Positions 12,601-23,900 of a stretch of 64,000 nucleotides of DNA are shown one piece after another. The position numbers and the translations under genes were made by a program. This DNA comes from Onthophagus taurus. Its lineage: Eukaryota > Arthropoda > Insecta > Coleoptera > Scarabaeidae. The DNA is taken from NCBI RefSeq assembly GCF_036711975.1, contig NC_091976.1:20646001-20710000 (forward strand), written 5' to 3'. The first letter of the stretch is position 1, and every line of letters starts with the position of its first letter. The notes beneath the pieces are model-generated. The model was not told the origin of the DNA, did not search any database, and saw only the letters and a program-made list of their open reading frames with translations.

Positions 12601-12750
12601 TGGTTTGAGTTCTTACCTTTCCTTAAGGTCCTAAGTGGCCGGAACAGTACTTTCGAGTATCCTTCATTCTTTGCCTCCATCCGTTTTCAGCAAAATAAAA
12701 TGTTTTTTAATCTGGATGCTAAAAGTTCTTATGTCTCGAACTACTGAATA
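9655..12750 (-). mobile_element. Decayed RTE-like LINE, 3' part, interrupted by a Tc1/mariner element
   Basis: Read on the minus strand, the two flanks of the inserted element join into a non-LTR reverse-transcriptase pattern. The 12157-12750 part gives KDENGMISTSEEEIKQTWFKY and a KAPGSDN-type block, the linker and start of the RT domain. The 9655-10513 part gives NFKKTEIMIV, then GRWFGHVVRISE and a basic tail, the usual 3' end of insect LINE ORF2. Several stops and frame breaks are present. The 3' end finishes in CCCAACCCAA-type repeats (TTGGG on the plus strand, 9648-9676). The 5' end looks truncated. Confidence 0.7.
10515..12156 (-). mobile_element. Tc1/mariner-superfamily element, nearly whole, long inverted repeats
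   Basis: The ends CAGGGTGATTCATTAG (10515) and its inverse (ending 12156) are flanked by TA on both sides. The transposase runs from 11761 to 10694 on the minus strand in one frame, with a single TGA at 11240-11242 where relatives have Trp after NEHV. It has two helix-turn-helix regions in the N-terminal half, then LWSDEACF, YQHDGAPPH and SPDLNPLDYYFWG. The third acidic residue is Asp, with 41 residues between it and the second, which fits the DD41D group. The inverted repeats are about 230 bp (10515-10742 and 11927-12156), and both contain the last 13 or so codons of the transposase. The arms differ at only a few bases, so the insertion is young. Confidence 0.88.
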
Positions 12751-13449
12751 TCGTGATGTCTTATTTAAACTATTTAAAATTGTGAGCGAACATGTTAGAA
12801 GATAATTATAGCTAATAAAATCGTTTTTGGAGTTATCCCCATTATGAATTACTTCACTAAAAGTGTTAAAGTATCTTAAAATGTGAAAAGTAGTCCACCG
12901 AAGATCATTGACCCAAAATATTTTTCACTTCATTTTCGATGTTCGAGTTGTGTTAACGTAGTAGTGCAATCGGGTTATTACTGACTAAGAATTATACTTT
13001 ATTACAAAAGTAAACAAATTAAAGTGTTTTGTAATAAGGAACAATTCTTTAGGATTAAAATCATAGGTAAGAAAATGAATTTTCTAAAAGTATCATTTCT
13101 TTCTTGCAAGTGTATGCAACTTTAACTACTTATTCTATATTAATCCCACGTTTATTGAAGGGTGTTTGAAATTTCGATCGAACGAAAACGTTAAATAATT
13201 AATTATTTCCCATCGTAAAAACCTTGTAAAACTGCGTTGAAATTAATTCATGTGGCCTTCTCGCTCTATGAACGATCCTAATCGAAATAATCATCCGCGG
13301 TATTGTTCAATAGAAACCGGCGTTTTTCAGTTTTAGTTAGTACTAAATGTGTGAAGAATAACAAGTTGCAATTAAAAAGTGTTTTATTTGTCTCATGAAA
13401 TGAATTAATATTACAAATAATTTCTCCCTTGTGTTTTTATTGATTTTTA
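12751..13449. other. Upstream region of the first M13 gene
   Basis: AT-rich, with no open frame of note and no clear TATA box. It presumably holds the 5' untranslated region of the gene that starts at 13450. Confidence 0.4.
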
Positions 13450-16400
13450 ATGATGAGAGAAATCGAATATGTTCCACGAGAAAGGTTAATAATATTAGAA
13501 TAAAATTTTTTAAATATAATTTTTTTTAAATTACAGTTCTAAACAAGAAAATCGATCGAAATGGACGTTTGCATCTTTGTTAGTTGTGATATTTGTTTTA
13601 ATTGTTACAATTGGGATTTTATTAATTTACGGTAAGTTAATTTTTACGTTATAATTAATGTTATCATTTATTTATTTGATTTCAAATAGTAATTTGCTCC
13701 CAACCATACCCTTATTGTACTTCTACAAAATGCATCGAAAGGGCATTCGCAATAAAATCCTCGATGGACCAAAACTATGATCCTTGTGATAATTTTTACA
13801 AATTTGTTTGTAACAATTTCGAATACTCCAATTATGGGAATCAAAACCCCATGGAAGAGTTCTCAAATTTTCGTAAAACAACGTATAGATTAAATGATAT
13901 GATCCAAAGAATGATTCAAATGCCAATTAAGAAGAAAGATACTCATCCAATTCGAATGATTAAAAAGTTTTACGCAGCGTGTTCCGATAAAGGTTGGTTT
14001 CATACTTTAATTTTTTAAATTTATTTAATATGTTTGTTATGTTTAGATGAAAGGGAAAAATTGGGATTATCTGTAATGGATAAATACTTAACCCAAGCAA
14101 ATTTACCAAGAATTCCAACGATTTTTACTTTACCAGAACAAAATTGGGACAATTACACTTTTAATTGGGTTAAAACATCGGTGATGATGAAAAAAATTTT
14201 TGGAATTGATTTATTTTTTAAAACTGTTGTTTCTAATGACTCGGTTACCTTTTTAATTGTTCCTGATGAATCAAAAATACCAATGTAATTATAATTATGT
14301 GTTAATATATGTGATATACAACATATCCATCTAACATCCAGTCACTATTTATCTATAACATTTTTCGTTTGTCTAAAATAAAACAGAAAAGTTGCTGGTG
14401 CATAAAAATCACCTTCTGGACAAAGATGGGTTAATTGTTATTTAGCGCTAGATTGTTGTATATTTTTGTTAAATTAAAAGTAGAACTAGCTAATACAGAA
14501 CGCGACGGTGTGGATAGCTGTTCGAATTTGTGTGCATTAAAATTATTCATTCAAATAGTTTAAAGTGCAAATTAAAAATTTTGTTCCCGTTATATCGAGG
14601 TTAATATAACGATAATTAATTAAAAATGGTATTAAAACCTACGAAAATCTCTACAACTCGTTATTTTTATCTGATAAATTTAAAAGTGCAATGATTCATT
14701 TAATCAGCGAAATGTTTTCTTCTGAAATGAATGTAAAATATTTTCGAAAGATTATTGAGAAGATTTGGTTACAGTTTGTAAATATAACTGAAGAGGCTCA
14801 ATTTGTATTACTAATTGAATCTTAATTAATACAACTTTTAATTTCTTAATTTTTAGGTGGTAGAAAAATATAAAAAATACGGACCTTACTTAGATCGAAA
14901 TGATAAAACGGTGGTTTTTTCATTCAAAGATTTTCAAAAGTTAACAGACAAAAAATTAAAAAAGAATGGTTTAACCCCATCAAAACCAGGAGACGATTGG
15001 AAAAGTTACGTAATGATGTTGCATAAAGAATTAAGCGAAAAATCGACAAATTTCAGCAATATAAATGTGCGTCTTTTCGAAAATGAATTGGATTACATCG
15101 CAAATATACCAAGTACTTTACGTAAAACGCCCGGTGTTATGTTAGAAATGTTTGCTTGGTGGAAAGCTATCGATTTTATGATTCTTCATACAACAGATGA
15201 AATGGCAACAACTTTAAATAACTTACTTTATTCTTTTTCTGGTGATGAGTTAGTAAATTTTGAAATAATTAATTCTTTAATGCGAATATTGAAATAATAT
15301 TAAGTTAACTTGACGCTAAATAACAACTAAAACTAGAATTAACATTAACATTGTTACTAGAACTAACACTATCACTAGAACTAACACTAAACACTTAGAA
15401 TTAGAAACATTCGAGTTTAGGTTTCTAGTTCTAGTAATAAAAATGTCTTTAGAATTCTTCTAAATGATGCAAATGAATTAAAGTGCGTTAAAGGATTAAA
15501 ATAAATCAAATTCTTAAGTATCTTCTTTAACACTTTTCATTTTTTAGTACAGATTGTTTAAAATTAACAATTAACAAATTTAATCTTGCTATTTCTCATG
15601 GATTAATAACAGAAGATTTTATTTCAACTAAACCTCAAATAATGAAATTTATCGAAAACTTACTTGATTCTTTTCAAGAAAGAATCGAGGACATCAAATG
15701 GATTAATGATGAAATAAAAGAATTGATTTATAAGAAATTAGCTTCGATAGATTTATTTGTGGGCGTCCCAGATTGGATTTTAGATGAAAAAAGGGTCATG
15801 AAAGAATACGAAGGGGTAAAATAAAAAATTGACATAAATAAAATTTGTTTTATACATTATTTTTAGATTAAAATTAAAAACTACACCCATTTAGATAATT
15901 TAATGCAAATTGTTCAAATGGAGGTTTTAAAAAATTACAATGATCCGTCAAGCGAAGACTTTTACAGAAATTTAATTGAAGTAAAACCTTATTATAACTC
16001 TTTAACGAATTCCATTACAATTCCTTGGTCTATTTTGAGCACCCCATTTTACAACCTTGGATTACCGTAATTAACTTATTATTATTTTTGATAAAATATT
16101 CATTTTCAATTTGAAGATCTCTCGAATATGGTGCTCTTGGAACCTTAATCGCATACGAAATTATCGACGAATTCTTTAACATTTTATGGTCACAAGAAGC
16201 ATTACAAACCACTTTTAAAGAGAAAATGAAATGCTTTATTGAACAATACGGAAATTTTTCGGAATCGATGCAGATTAATGAGAATATCGCCGATAATGAG
16301 GGAACTAATATCGCTTTTACAGCAATGGCCAAATATTTTAAAACAACAAATATGGAGAATAAACTTCCTGGATTAGAAACATTTTCTAGTGAACAATTAT

Positions 16401-16656
16401 TTTTTATATCACAAGCACATGTAATGATTCTTTTATTAAAGATGTTTTTAATTGTTCATTTATTACAAAAATTGTGTTTTAGGTATGGTGTTTTGTTAAA
16501 GAACCTTTTCTCGATATCGATGGTAACGATGAAATAATTACGAATGAATTCAATGTTAATGGAATTGTTCAAAACGCAGCAAAATTTTCGGAATCTTTTA
16601 ATTGTCCCCTTGGGAGTAAAATGAATCCGGAAAGAAAACGATGTGAAATTTGGTAA
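13450..16656 (+). CDS. Neprilysin-like M13 protein without a zinc site (predicted pseudoenzyme)
   Basis: Ten exons fit in phase: 13450-13484, 13537-13631, 13690-13992, 14047-14284, 14687-14804, 14857-15248, 15548-15815, 15867-16066, 16117-16420 and 16483-16656. They code for about 708 residues. The protein is type II: about 21 cytosolic residues, a membrane segment (about 22-43), then an M13 ectodomain with the family Cys pattern (DPCDNFYKFVC). The metallopeptidase motif HExxH is YEIID (563-567), about 11 residues just after it are missing, the substrate-binding NAY motif is KPY, and the Arg of the RVIGTL motif is absent. The third zinc ligand region ENIAD (605-609) and a C-terminal CEIW remain. 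No stop interrupts the frame, so this looks like a kept inactive homologue rather than a pseudogene. The exon 5 acceptor (14685-14686) and the exon 6 donor (15249) are the weakest joins. Confidence 0.78.
14437..14612. repeat. Partial CTAG-type repeat and pogo-like end in an intron
   Basis: The fourth intron of the inactive M13 gene holds a partial copy of the CTAG-type repeat (AGATTGTTGTATATTTTTGTT near 14451-14472). Further on, TTATATCGAGGTT (14590-14602) resembles the inverted-repeat end found at 25447-25460. It ends shortly before the coding homology resumes at 14631. Confidence 0.45.
15308..15442. repeat. CTAG-type interspersed repeat in an intron
   Basis: Variants of ACTAGAACTAACACTA and a CATTCGAGTTTAGG block match the 6415-6740 family. 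It lies in the sixth intron of the inactive M13 gene. Confidence 0.6.
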
Positions 16657-17590
16657 TTTAATTAATTTATTTATAAATTTAGATTAATAAAATTTTAACA
16701 AAAAAAAAAAATTAAAGTTATCTTGTAAAAAATACGACTTCATCCAAAATTTTTGTTTGGTCCAACTTTTCTTGGATTCATTTCGATTTGGTTTCCTATA
16801 TACTATTTAGAGTGCTGAAATTCTTGCTCTAGATGTGTATTGTCTATGGAGGTGTTTTACAATATTTGCGACATTTTCTTAAGAGTTCTTACAAATTCTT
16901 AAGAACTTGTACGATTATTTCAATATGTCCAAATTGAATAATTTAATATTTTGCTCCAAACCTCAGAGATATAAGGTTAAAGATCATTGTTGTCATTTGG
17001 TTAGGTTTAGGATGTGGGATTTGTAATATAGTGCGAACAACCCAAGACATTACAATGAATACCACATAGATACAAAGTTGGAAATCATTTTGGTGTACAT
17101 GAAGCAAACTTAGAACGTGGAATTTGTGACATAACCTGATGAAGTCAAGGTCATTTGGGAGCTTCGGTCAAACTTAGGTTCGCTTGCGACCCCTTTATCA
17201 ATAGAAAATCCAAACAATACTTAGTAAAAACTACAAAAAAAAGTAAAAACTAAAAACTTAGTCTGCTATAATGTGGCGGCGCTACAGACCAATTCGGGCT
17301 TTGAACTAACCTCTATAGCATTCGTAACAATTTGCATTTGTTGTGACGTGTAGTTGTTAATCACATGGTCAACCCCCTAGAAGGAGAGGTGGCACTACCA
17401 CTAACGACACCAGCGATGTTCGAGTGGACGGCGGGTGGGTTCCTCGGAAAAGTGTGTGCGTCATCAGATACTACAACAACACAAATTTCTAATTTTAATT
17501 CAACTTATTAATTTGTGTACTTGAATCCTGTTTACCAATTTTCCCTTAAATATTAATATTTGATTTCCTTAAAGTGGTGTAATTTATCAT
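16657..17590. other. Intergenic, no gene recognised
   Basis: The 3' flank of the inactive M13 gene, then unassigned sequence. The GC-richer segment at 17270-17470 may belong to the LINE that follows, but it could not be tied to it. Confidence 0.4.
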
Positions 17591-18985
17591 AATGTTACCA
17601 TAATGTTACTTTGGCAACCCGGAGTCCTTTAAAGATTTGAGACCTATAACTATACTTCCGACACTATCTAAAATTCTTGAGAGAGTAGTTGATTTCCAGG
17701 TACGCTATCACTTAGAATCATACAGTATTCTCCCTGATAAGGCATTACTTGACATCATAGACGATATCTTGTCGAACACTGACCAGGGTAATTGTGCTTT
17801 GTTAACTTTGCTTGATTTCAGTAAGGCATTTGATACCATAAATCATAAAATGCTTGATAATTACCATGTATATGCAGATGACTCTCAAATATATCATACT
17901 TTCAGTTCCAAAGATACTTCAAGCATAGTAGGCATGGTCAATGATGACCTACGTATCATTACGGATACGGCCTTTATGCATTACACAAATTTTGTTGTTC
18001 GGGCCTAGTGGCAGGAAAGAGACTATTGCAAATAACCTCCATGGTAAAATCTCCATTAACAATACAGTGCTCCAGATGGGATCTGAGGCTAAGAGTCTGG
18101 GTGCTTGATCCTGCTCTGCGATTTGATGCTCACGTCAGCGGTCTGATTAGGAAGTCTGCGGGAGGACTCAAAGCGTATCCTGCTCGCGGCTTGTTGCCGC
18201 GCGATGTAAAAAAGATGTTATGTGAAGCATTAATATTATCAAATTTTAACTTTTACGATGTACTTTATGGACCTTGCTTGACTGTAGCAACATCGAAGAG
18301 AGTTCAGTTAATTCAAAACTCATATCTGCGATACATATATGGGGTTAGGAAGTACGATAGGATCTCACATACCTTGTTTATGGCTAACTGGTTGAACATG
18401 ACTAACAGGAGGCGACTACATACGGCTTGCTTAATACACAAACTACTCTGCGGCGGAAAGCCATCTTACTTGCATAGCAGAATTAGGCATCTTACTGACG
18501 TTCATAATGTGAACATTAGGAGGAAATCACTTCTTGTTGTACCGAAACATAGGTTAACCCTATATAAGTGATCATTTTCCTATACGGTTTAGCAGGTGTA
18601 TAATGACATTCCATCAGCATTTAAGAAATTAAGTATATCATCATTTCGGCGGCGTTACAGGCAGCGTTTACTTCACACACAATAGTTTATTATTATTAAT
18701 TATTGTTTTTTTTTGTTTTTGTTCTTTTTTTTTTGTTTGTGTTTTCTTTGTTTTTGTTTTTGATTTTCTCGTGGTTCGATACGAAAACCAGGCACTACGC
18801 CTGATATCGCACCATTTGGGCCCTTATTGTAACTTATATAGTTTAGTTTAGTTTTGAATAGTTTTAAAATTGAACGAATTAATTTTGAATTTGATGTAGT
18901 TTGTGGATTAGTTTATTTTGGGTAATTTAATTTGATTTATTCTGTAACACATTAAGGGTCACCAATAAATAAACTTATATTGATG
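17591..18985 (+). mobile_element. Decayed Jockey/CR1-like LINE
   Basis: A 5'-truncated non-LTR element. The frame at about 17617-18006 gives NPESFKDLRPITILPTLSK, LLDFSKAFDTINHKML and the catalytic YADDSQIY box. Only a few residues separate the second and third, so about 100 residues of the RT domain are deleted. The frame at 18008-18571 continues with the RT thumb and C-terminal region (HVSGLIRKSAGGLKAYPARG, NRRRLHTACLIHKLL). A last block ends SSFRRRYRQRLLHTQ with a stop at 18683-18685. A T/G-rich 3' region follows, ending near AATAAATAAACTTAT (about 18966). Confidence 0.8.
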
Positions 18986-20918
18986 TTTCTAATTTTTTCC
19001 CTGGAGGAGTTTTGACTTTTATCCATGTGATCATTTCTTTCCATTTCATCTCTTCCACAATCCCTGTACATTTCTTTGCCTCATTTTATGTGCTTTGCTT
19101 ACAATCTTGGCAACGGCCATTTTCATGTGTTCAAGTATGAAAACACCCAGTGATTAATATATCTTAATTTAATTGAATTAATCCCAATATCTTTGAAATT
19201 ACTTGTAATAATCAAATCAATTTTTGTCATTTTACGTTTTGATGACTCTTACGATAATACGCATACGCCATAAAATCGTCAGATGTTATTCCATCAGGAT
19301 CGGGCCATTTCTTTTTGTTGATGCTGTTATCCATTAGTATACTAGGCTTAGCCACTATACGATTTCATGTTTAGTAAATATCTTTTGTATCTGGTGCATA
19401 AAAGTTTCTTCATAGAGGGGTGCAACTGCAAAGTTTTAGTCTCTTGTTCACTGCTAAATAAGATTGAGTCGTCATCTACTTTTCTTAATTTACGATCTAA
19501 TAAATTAATTCGAAATTCGATCTAATTTCGAAATTGGAGGTAACCAGTTAAGTGGATAATCACTACCAAGAAATAGAATAGATAGGACTTCGCCTTGAAA
19601 TAATTTTATGACCATTTTTTTTTTAATTTTGATATTAAAAACGGTGCAATGAAGTTGAAAAAGTTAGACCATGAAAATATCTGTCCATGTTACTATTTAA
19701 CACCTTTAGAACGGAAATATAAAAATTAAATAAAATTATTTGCTCATATTGATGAAAATCTTTATCAAATTTCACCGGTTTCGAAGTTGTTAATTAATTC
19801 TAATATGATACATGTTAAGCGAGCACAAAAATAAACATAGATATGAAACTTAAAGGTATTAGTATCCAGTAAATTATAATTAATTCTTTCATGATTTACT
19901 CCTGAAGATGTGGTGATATCAACCTCGAAATCATTTGATTAAAAAAAAATTTAATCGAAAGCTTGGTAATAAAAATTACTTCATAATTATGATGAATTAA
20001 GAAATATAAATATGTTTTTAATCGAATTTGATCGTTTTATTATCAATTGGTTACTAAAATAACTACATTGACATTGATTTTGTAATTTCAGACACACCTC
20101 AAAGTATACAATCGCGTGACATCAAAAGGTTTTTCATCAATTGATGTCCAGTAACCTTTTTCCTATCATTATACAGGAAATGAACTAAAAAAATAGCTTT
20201 GTTATATAGAAAGACATTATTTTCTATTTTCCCGATTTTTTATTACTAATTTTTTTATGATACATTCTTCAAGATTCAAAATTTATTGACTCATTCACTA
20301 AAATATTCATTAGGGAGGACTAAAAAAATAAAAAAAAGGCACTTTATAAACAAATCCATTAAATTTGCAAGTCACGCAAAACGTCTCCTTACTACATGAA
20401 AAATCAATTTCCCATTTTCGCGATTAAAACCATTCCACTCCTTTTCCCGTTCACAACCAAACCTTATTACCCTTAATATCTCAAAATCAAAATAGATATA
20501 ACCACACCTATAATCATCTTTATCTCACACCATTTATGGAAAATAAATCATTCCTAAAACATTACGCCTTTATAATCGATCCGATATCATTAATACGTCA
20601 TCGTTCCGTAAACGGTTTCGAACGGACGTGTTTCGATTCGAGTTTGGCCCCCGCGTGTCTGTATTTGCTTGTACTATATGATAATAATGCGACGAAGGTT
20701 TTGTTGTGAGTGTCTCATCGAGTTTCGTTCGCCGATATTTCTTTGCGGTGAAGACTCCGTTGACGAAAGGTCATGGTTTTATCAGTTTCGATCAAATGAT
20801 TTTAAAAGATTATTTGTTATTGACAAAAATGTATTGGTTAAAACGCTGAGATGATTGTTTCAAAATATTTTTTGTTGATGCAATAATTTGAGGGAAAAAT
20901 TAATCCAATTTTAAGAAA
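18986..20918. other. Intergenic, no gene recognised
   Basis: AT-rich. The minus strand near 19240-19340 reads MDNSINKKKWPDPDGITSDD, which looks like a transposon remnant but was not assigned. The last 300 bases should hold the promoter and 5'UTR of the next M13 gene. No clear TATA box is visible. Confidence 0.35.
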
Positions 20919-23900
20919 ATGAGGAGAGAAGATAGCGAAGAAATTGATAGAAGAGATCGAAATGTTTATGTTAACACAATAACAGGTAATTATTCTAGAT
21001 ATAATAAAAATATTTTTGAATTAATTCTTTAATTTATTTTAGGTTCAAATATAATGAATAATGGTGTTAAGGAAAGTCAACAATATTTGGTTGATATTAG
21101 CACAAAAAAATCTATGTAAGTTAACATAAATGTTATTTAATTAATATTAAAATGTAAGTTTTGTATTCATATCATTTCCAACTCTCGGAATTCATTGACT
21201 TTCAATTAATTTAATTCTAAATTCTTGTAACTTACAATTAGATAACAAACCCACATAAAAACAAGCAATAATCATTATTCCTTATTGTAACCTGCTACAT
21301 TTTCAACGATTCGATTAGCATCAATACACGCGTAATTCCCTTTAGTATCATGAATACTAAAAAGCTTTTTTGTTATATCCACATTTATAAATGGACTCGC
21401 ATTAAGCCCTCTTAAATTATTCACGGAAAAGCAACAAAAATGAGTTGTTAACCCAAAAAGGAATGAATTTGCGTTGTAATTTAAGATTATTATTCATTAA
21501 GTGAGTTGTGTCATTAATTATCCAAAAAAAATAATTAATTTTAAATTAAAATTACTTTATTTATGCAACACATAAAGCAAATTTGTGAAATCAGTCATGG
21601 GAAGTTTACAATTAAAAAAATAATTTTAAGTAGTAATTCATCTAAATTAGTTCCATTTAATAAAAAAATTCATACATAACACTTCATTTTAACATATACA
21701 ACCACAAAGTTCTTAAACGCTCGAATTTTATACTTGACACGTGCATGACCATACTGAAAATTTAATGTGAGAAAAATTACACCTGGTGTTTAATAATAAT
21801 CGCTACACATAATCTAAGTAGATATATTCTTGACATTCACCATGAATTAATTAATGAAATACAGTAAAACCTCGATATAATGGACAAAATATTTTTAAGT
21901 CATACTATTAATTAGTAGTGGAACGGATATCCGGTATCCAGTATATAATATCCAGTATCCGGCCTATCCGGCTTTGGCCGGATATTAAAAACCTATTAGT
22001 TAGTACTCCACTATTCACAGGAATTAGTATCTCTTTTAGGTGTTGGACATTGTAGATAATAATCAAGTTCAACCCCAATAAGACTTTTTTCATTGAACAC
22101 AACTTTATTCATATCAAGTTTGTCATTAGCAACATCATTGTAACAATCCCAATACGATATATAAAATCTCTTGTTGCAGTTTCATGTAGTTTTCTTCTCT
22201 TCGCTTATAATTCATCATCACATTCATCACTAACAGAACTGCCGCTGTTATCACTTTCGATTATTAATTAAAGTATCCTCTTTTTAATGCAAAAAGTCGT
22301 TATGAAAAGTCACTTTCAGTTCTTGAAAAATAAATTATTGAAATGATTGACAATTTTTTGAAATTTTACAATTTTCGCCGATTAAGTTTTAAAAATTCGT
22401 ATAAAATCCAGTTTTTGGAATATGAGTATGAAAATTTCTCAAAGTGTTAACAAGAGTGTCCTCTTTCCAATGAACCAACACGTTTTGAAAAATAACTTTT
22501 AGTTTTTGAGAAAACAATATTTGAAGTTTTGATAAAATTTTCGATGTTGCAATTTGCATCGATAATTTTCAAAATTCGCTATAAAATTCATTTCTTGAAG
22601 GATCCTTGTGGAAATAATACCAGTTACTAATTAAAGTATCCTCTTTTTAATGCAAAAAGCCGTTTTGAAAAATCACTTTTAGTTCTTGAGAAATAAATTT
22701 TTGAAGTAATCGACCATTTTTTCGTATTTTGCAATTTCCGCCGATTAAGTTATAAAATTCGTATAAAATTCATTTCTTGGAATATGAGTATGAAAATTTC
22801 CCAAAATGTTAATAAAAGTGTCTTCTTTCCAATGAACCAACCCGTTTTGAAAAATAACTTTTAGTTTTTGAAAAAACAATATTTGAAGGTTTGATAAAAT
22901 TTTCGATGTTGCAAGTTTCATCGATAATTTTCAAAATTCGCTATAAAATTAGTTTCTTGAAGGATCCTTGTGGAAATATCACCAATTATTAATTAAAGTA
23001 TCCTCTTTTTAATGCAACAAGCCGTTTTGAAAAATCACTTTTAGTACTTGAGAAATAATTTTTGAAATAATCGACAATATTTTCAAATTTTGCAATTTTC
23101 GCCGATTAAGTTTTAAAAATTCGTATAAAATCCAGTTCTTGGAATATGAGTATGAAAATTTCCCAAAGTGTTAATAAGAGTGTCCTCTTTCCAATGAACC
23201 AACACGTTTTGAAAAATAACTTTTAGTTTTTGAGAAAACAATATTTGAAGATTTGATAACATTTTCGATGTTGCAATTTTCATCGATAATTTTCAAAATT
23301 CGCTATAAAATTAATTTCTTGAAGGATCCTTGTGGAAATAATACCAGTTACTAATTAAAGTATACTCTTTTTAACGCAACAAGCCGTTTTGAAAAATCAT
23401 GTATAGTTCTTGAGAAATAAATTTTTGAAATAATCAACAATTTTTTCGTATTTTGCAATTTCCACCGATTAAGTTTTAAAAATTCGTATAAAATCCATTT
23501 CTTGGAATATGAGTATGGAAATTTCCTAAAGTGTTAATAAGAGTGTCCTCTTTCCAATGAATCAACACATTTTGAAAAATAACTTTTAGTTTTTGAGAAA
23601 ACAATATTTGAAGTTTTGATAGAATTTTCGATGTTGCAATTTTCATCGATAATTTTCAAAATTCGCTATAAAATTAGTTTCTTGAAAGATCCTTGTGGAA
23701 ATATCACCAGTTATTAATTAAAGTATCCTCGTTTTAATGCAACAAGCCGTTTTAAAAAATCACGTATAGTTCTTGAGAAATAAATTTTTGAAATAATCGA
23801 CCATTTTTTCGTATTTTGCAATTTCCGCCGTTTAAGTTATAAAATTCGTATAAAATCCATTTCTTGGAATATGCATATGAAAGTTTCCTAAAGTGTTAAT

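Noticed and set aside
13450-16656. Reading the first M13 gene as a simple pseudogene
   Set aside because: All ten exons join in phase with GT-AG ends and no stop, so decay is less likely than an inactive but kept protein.
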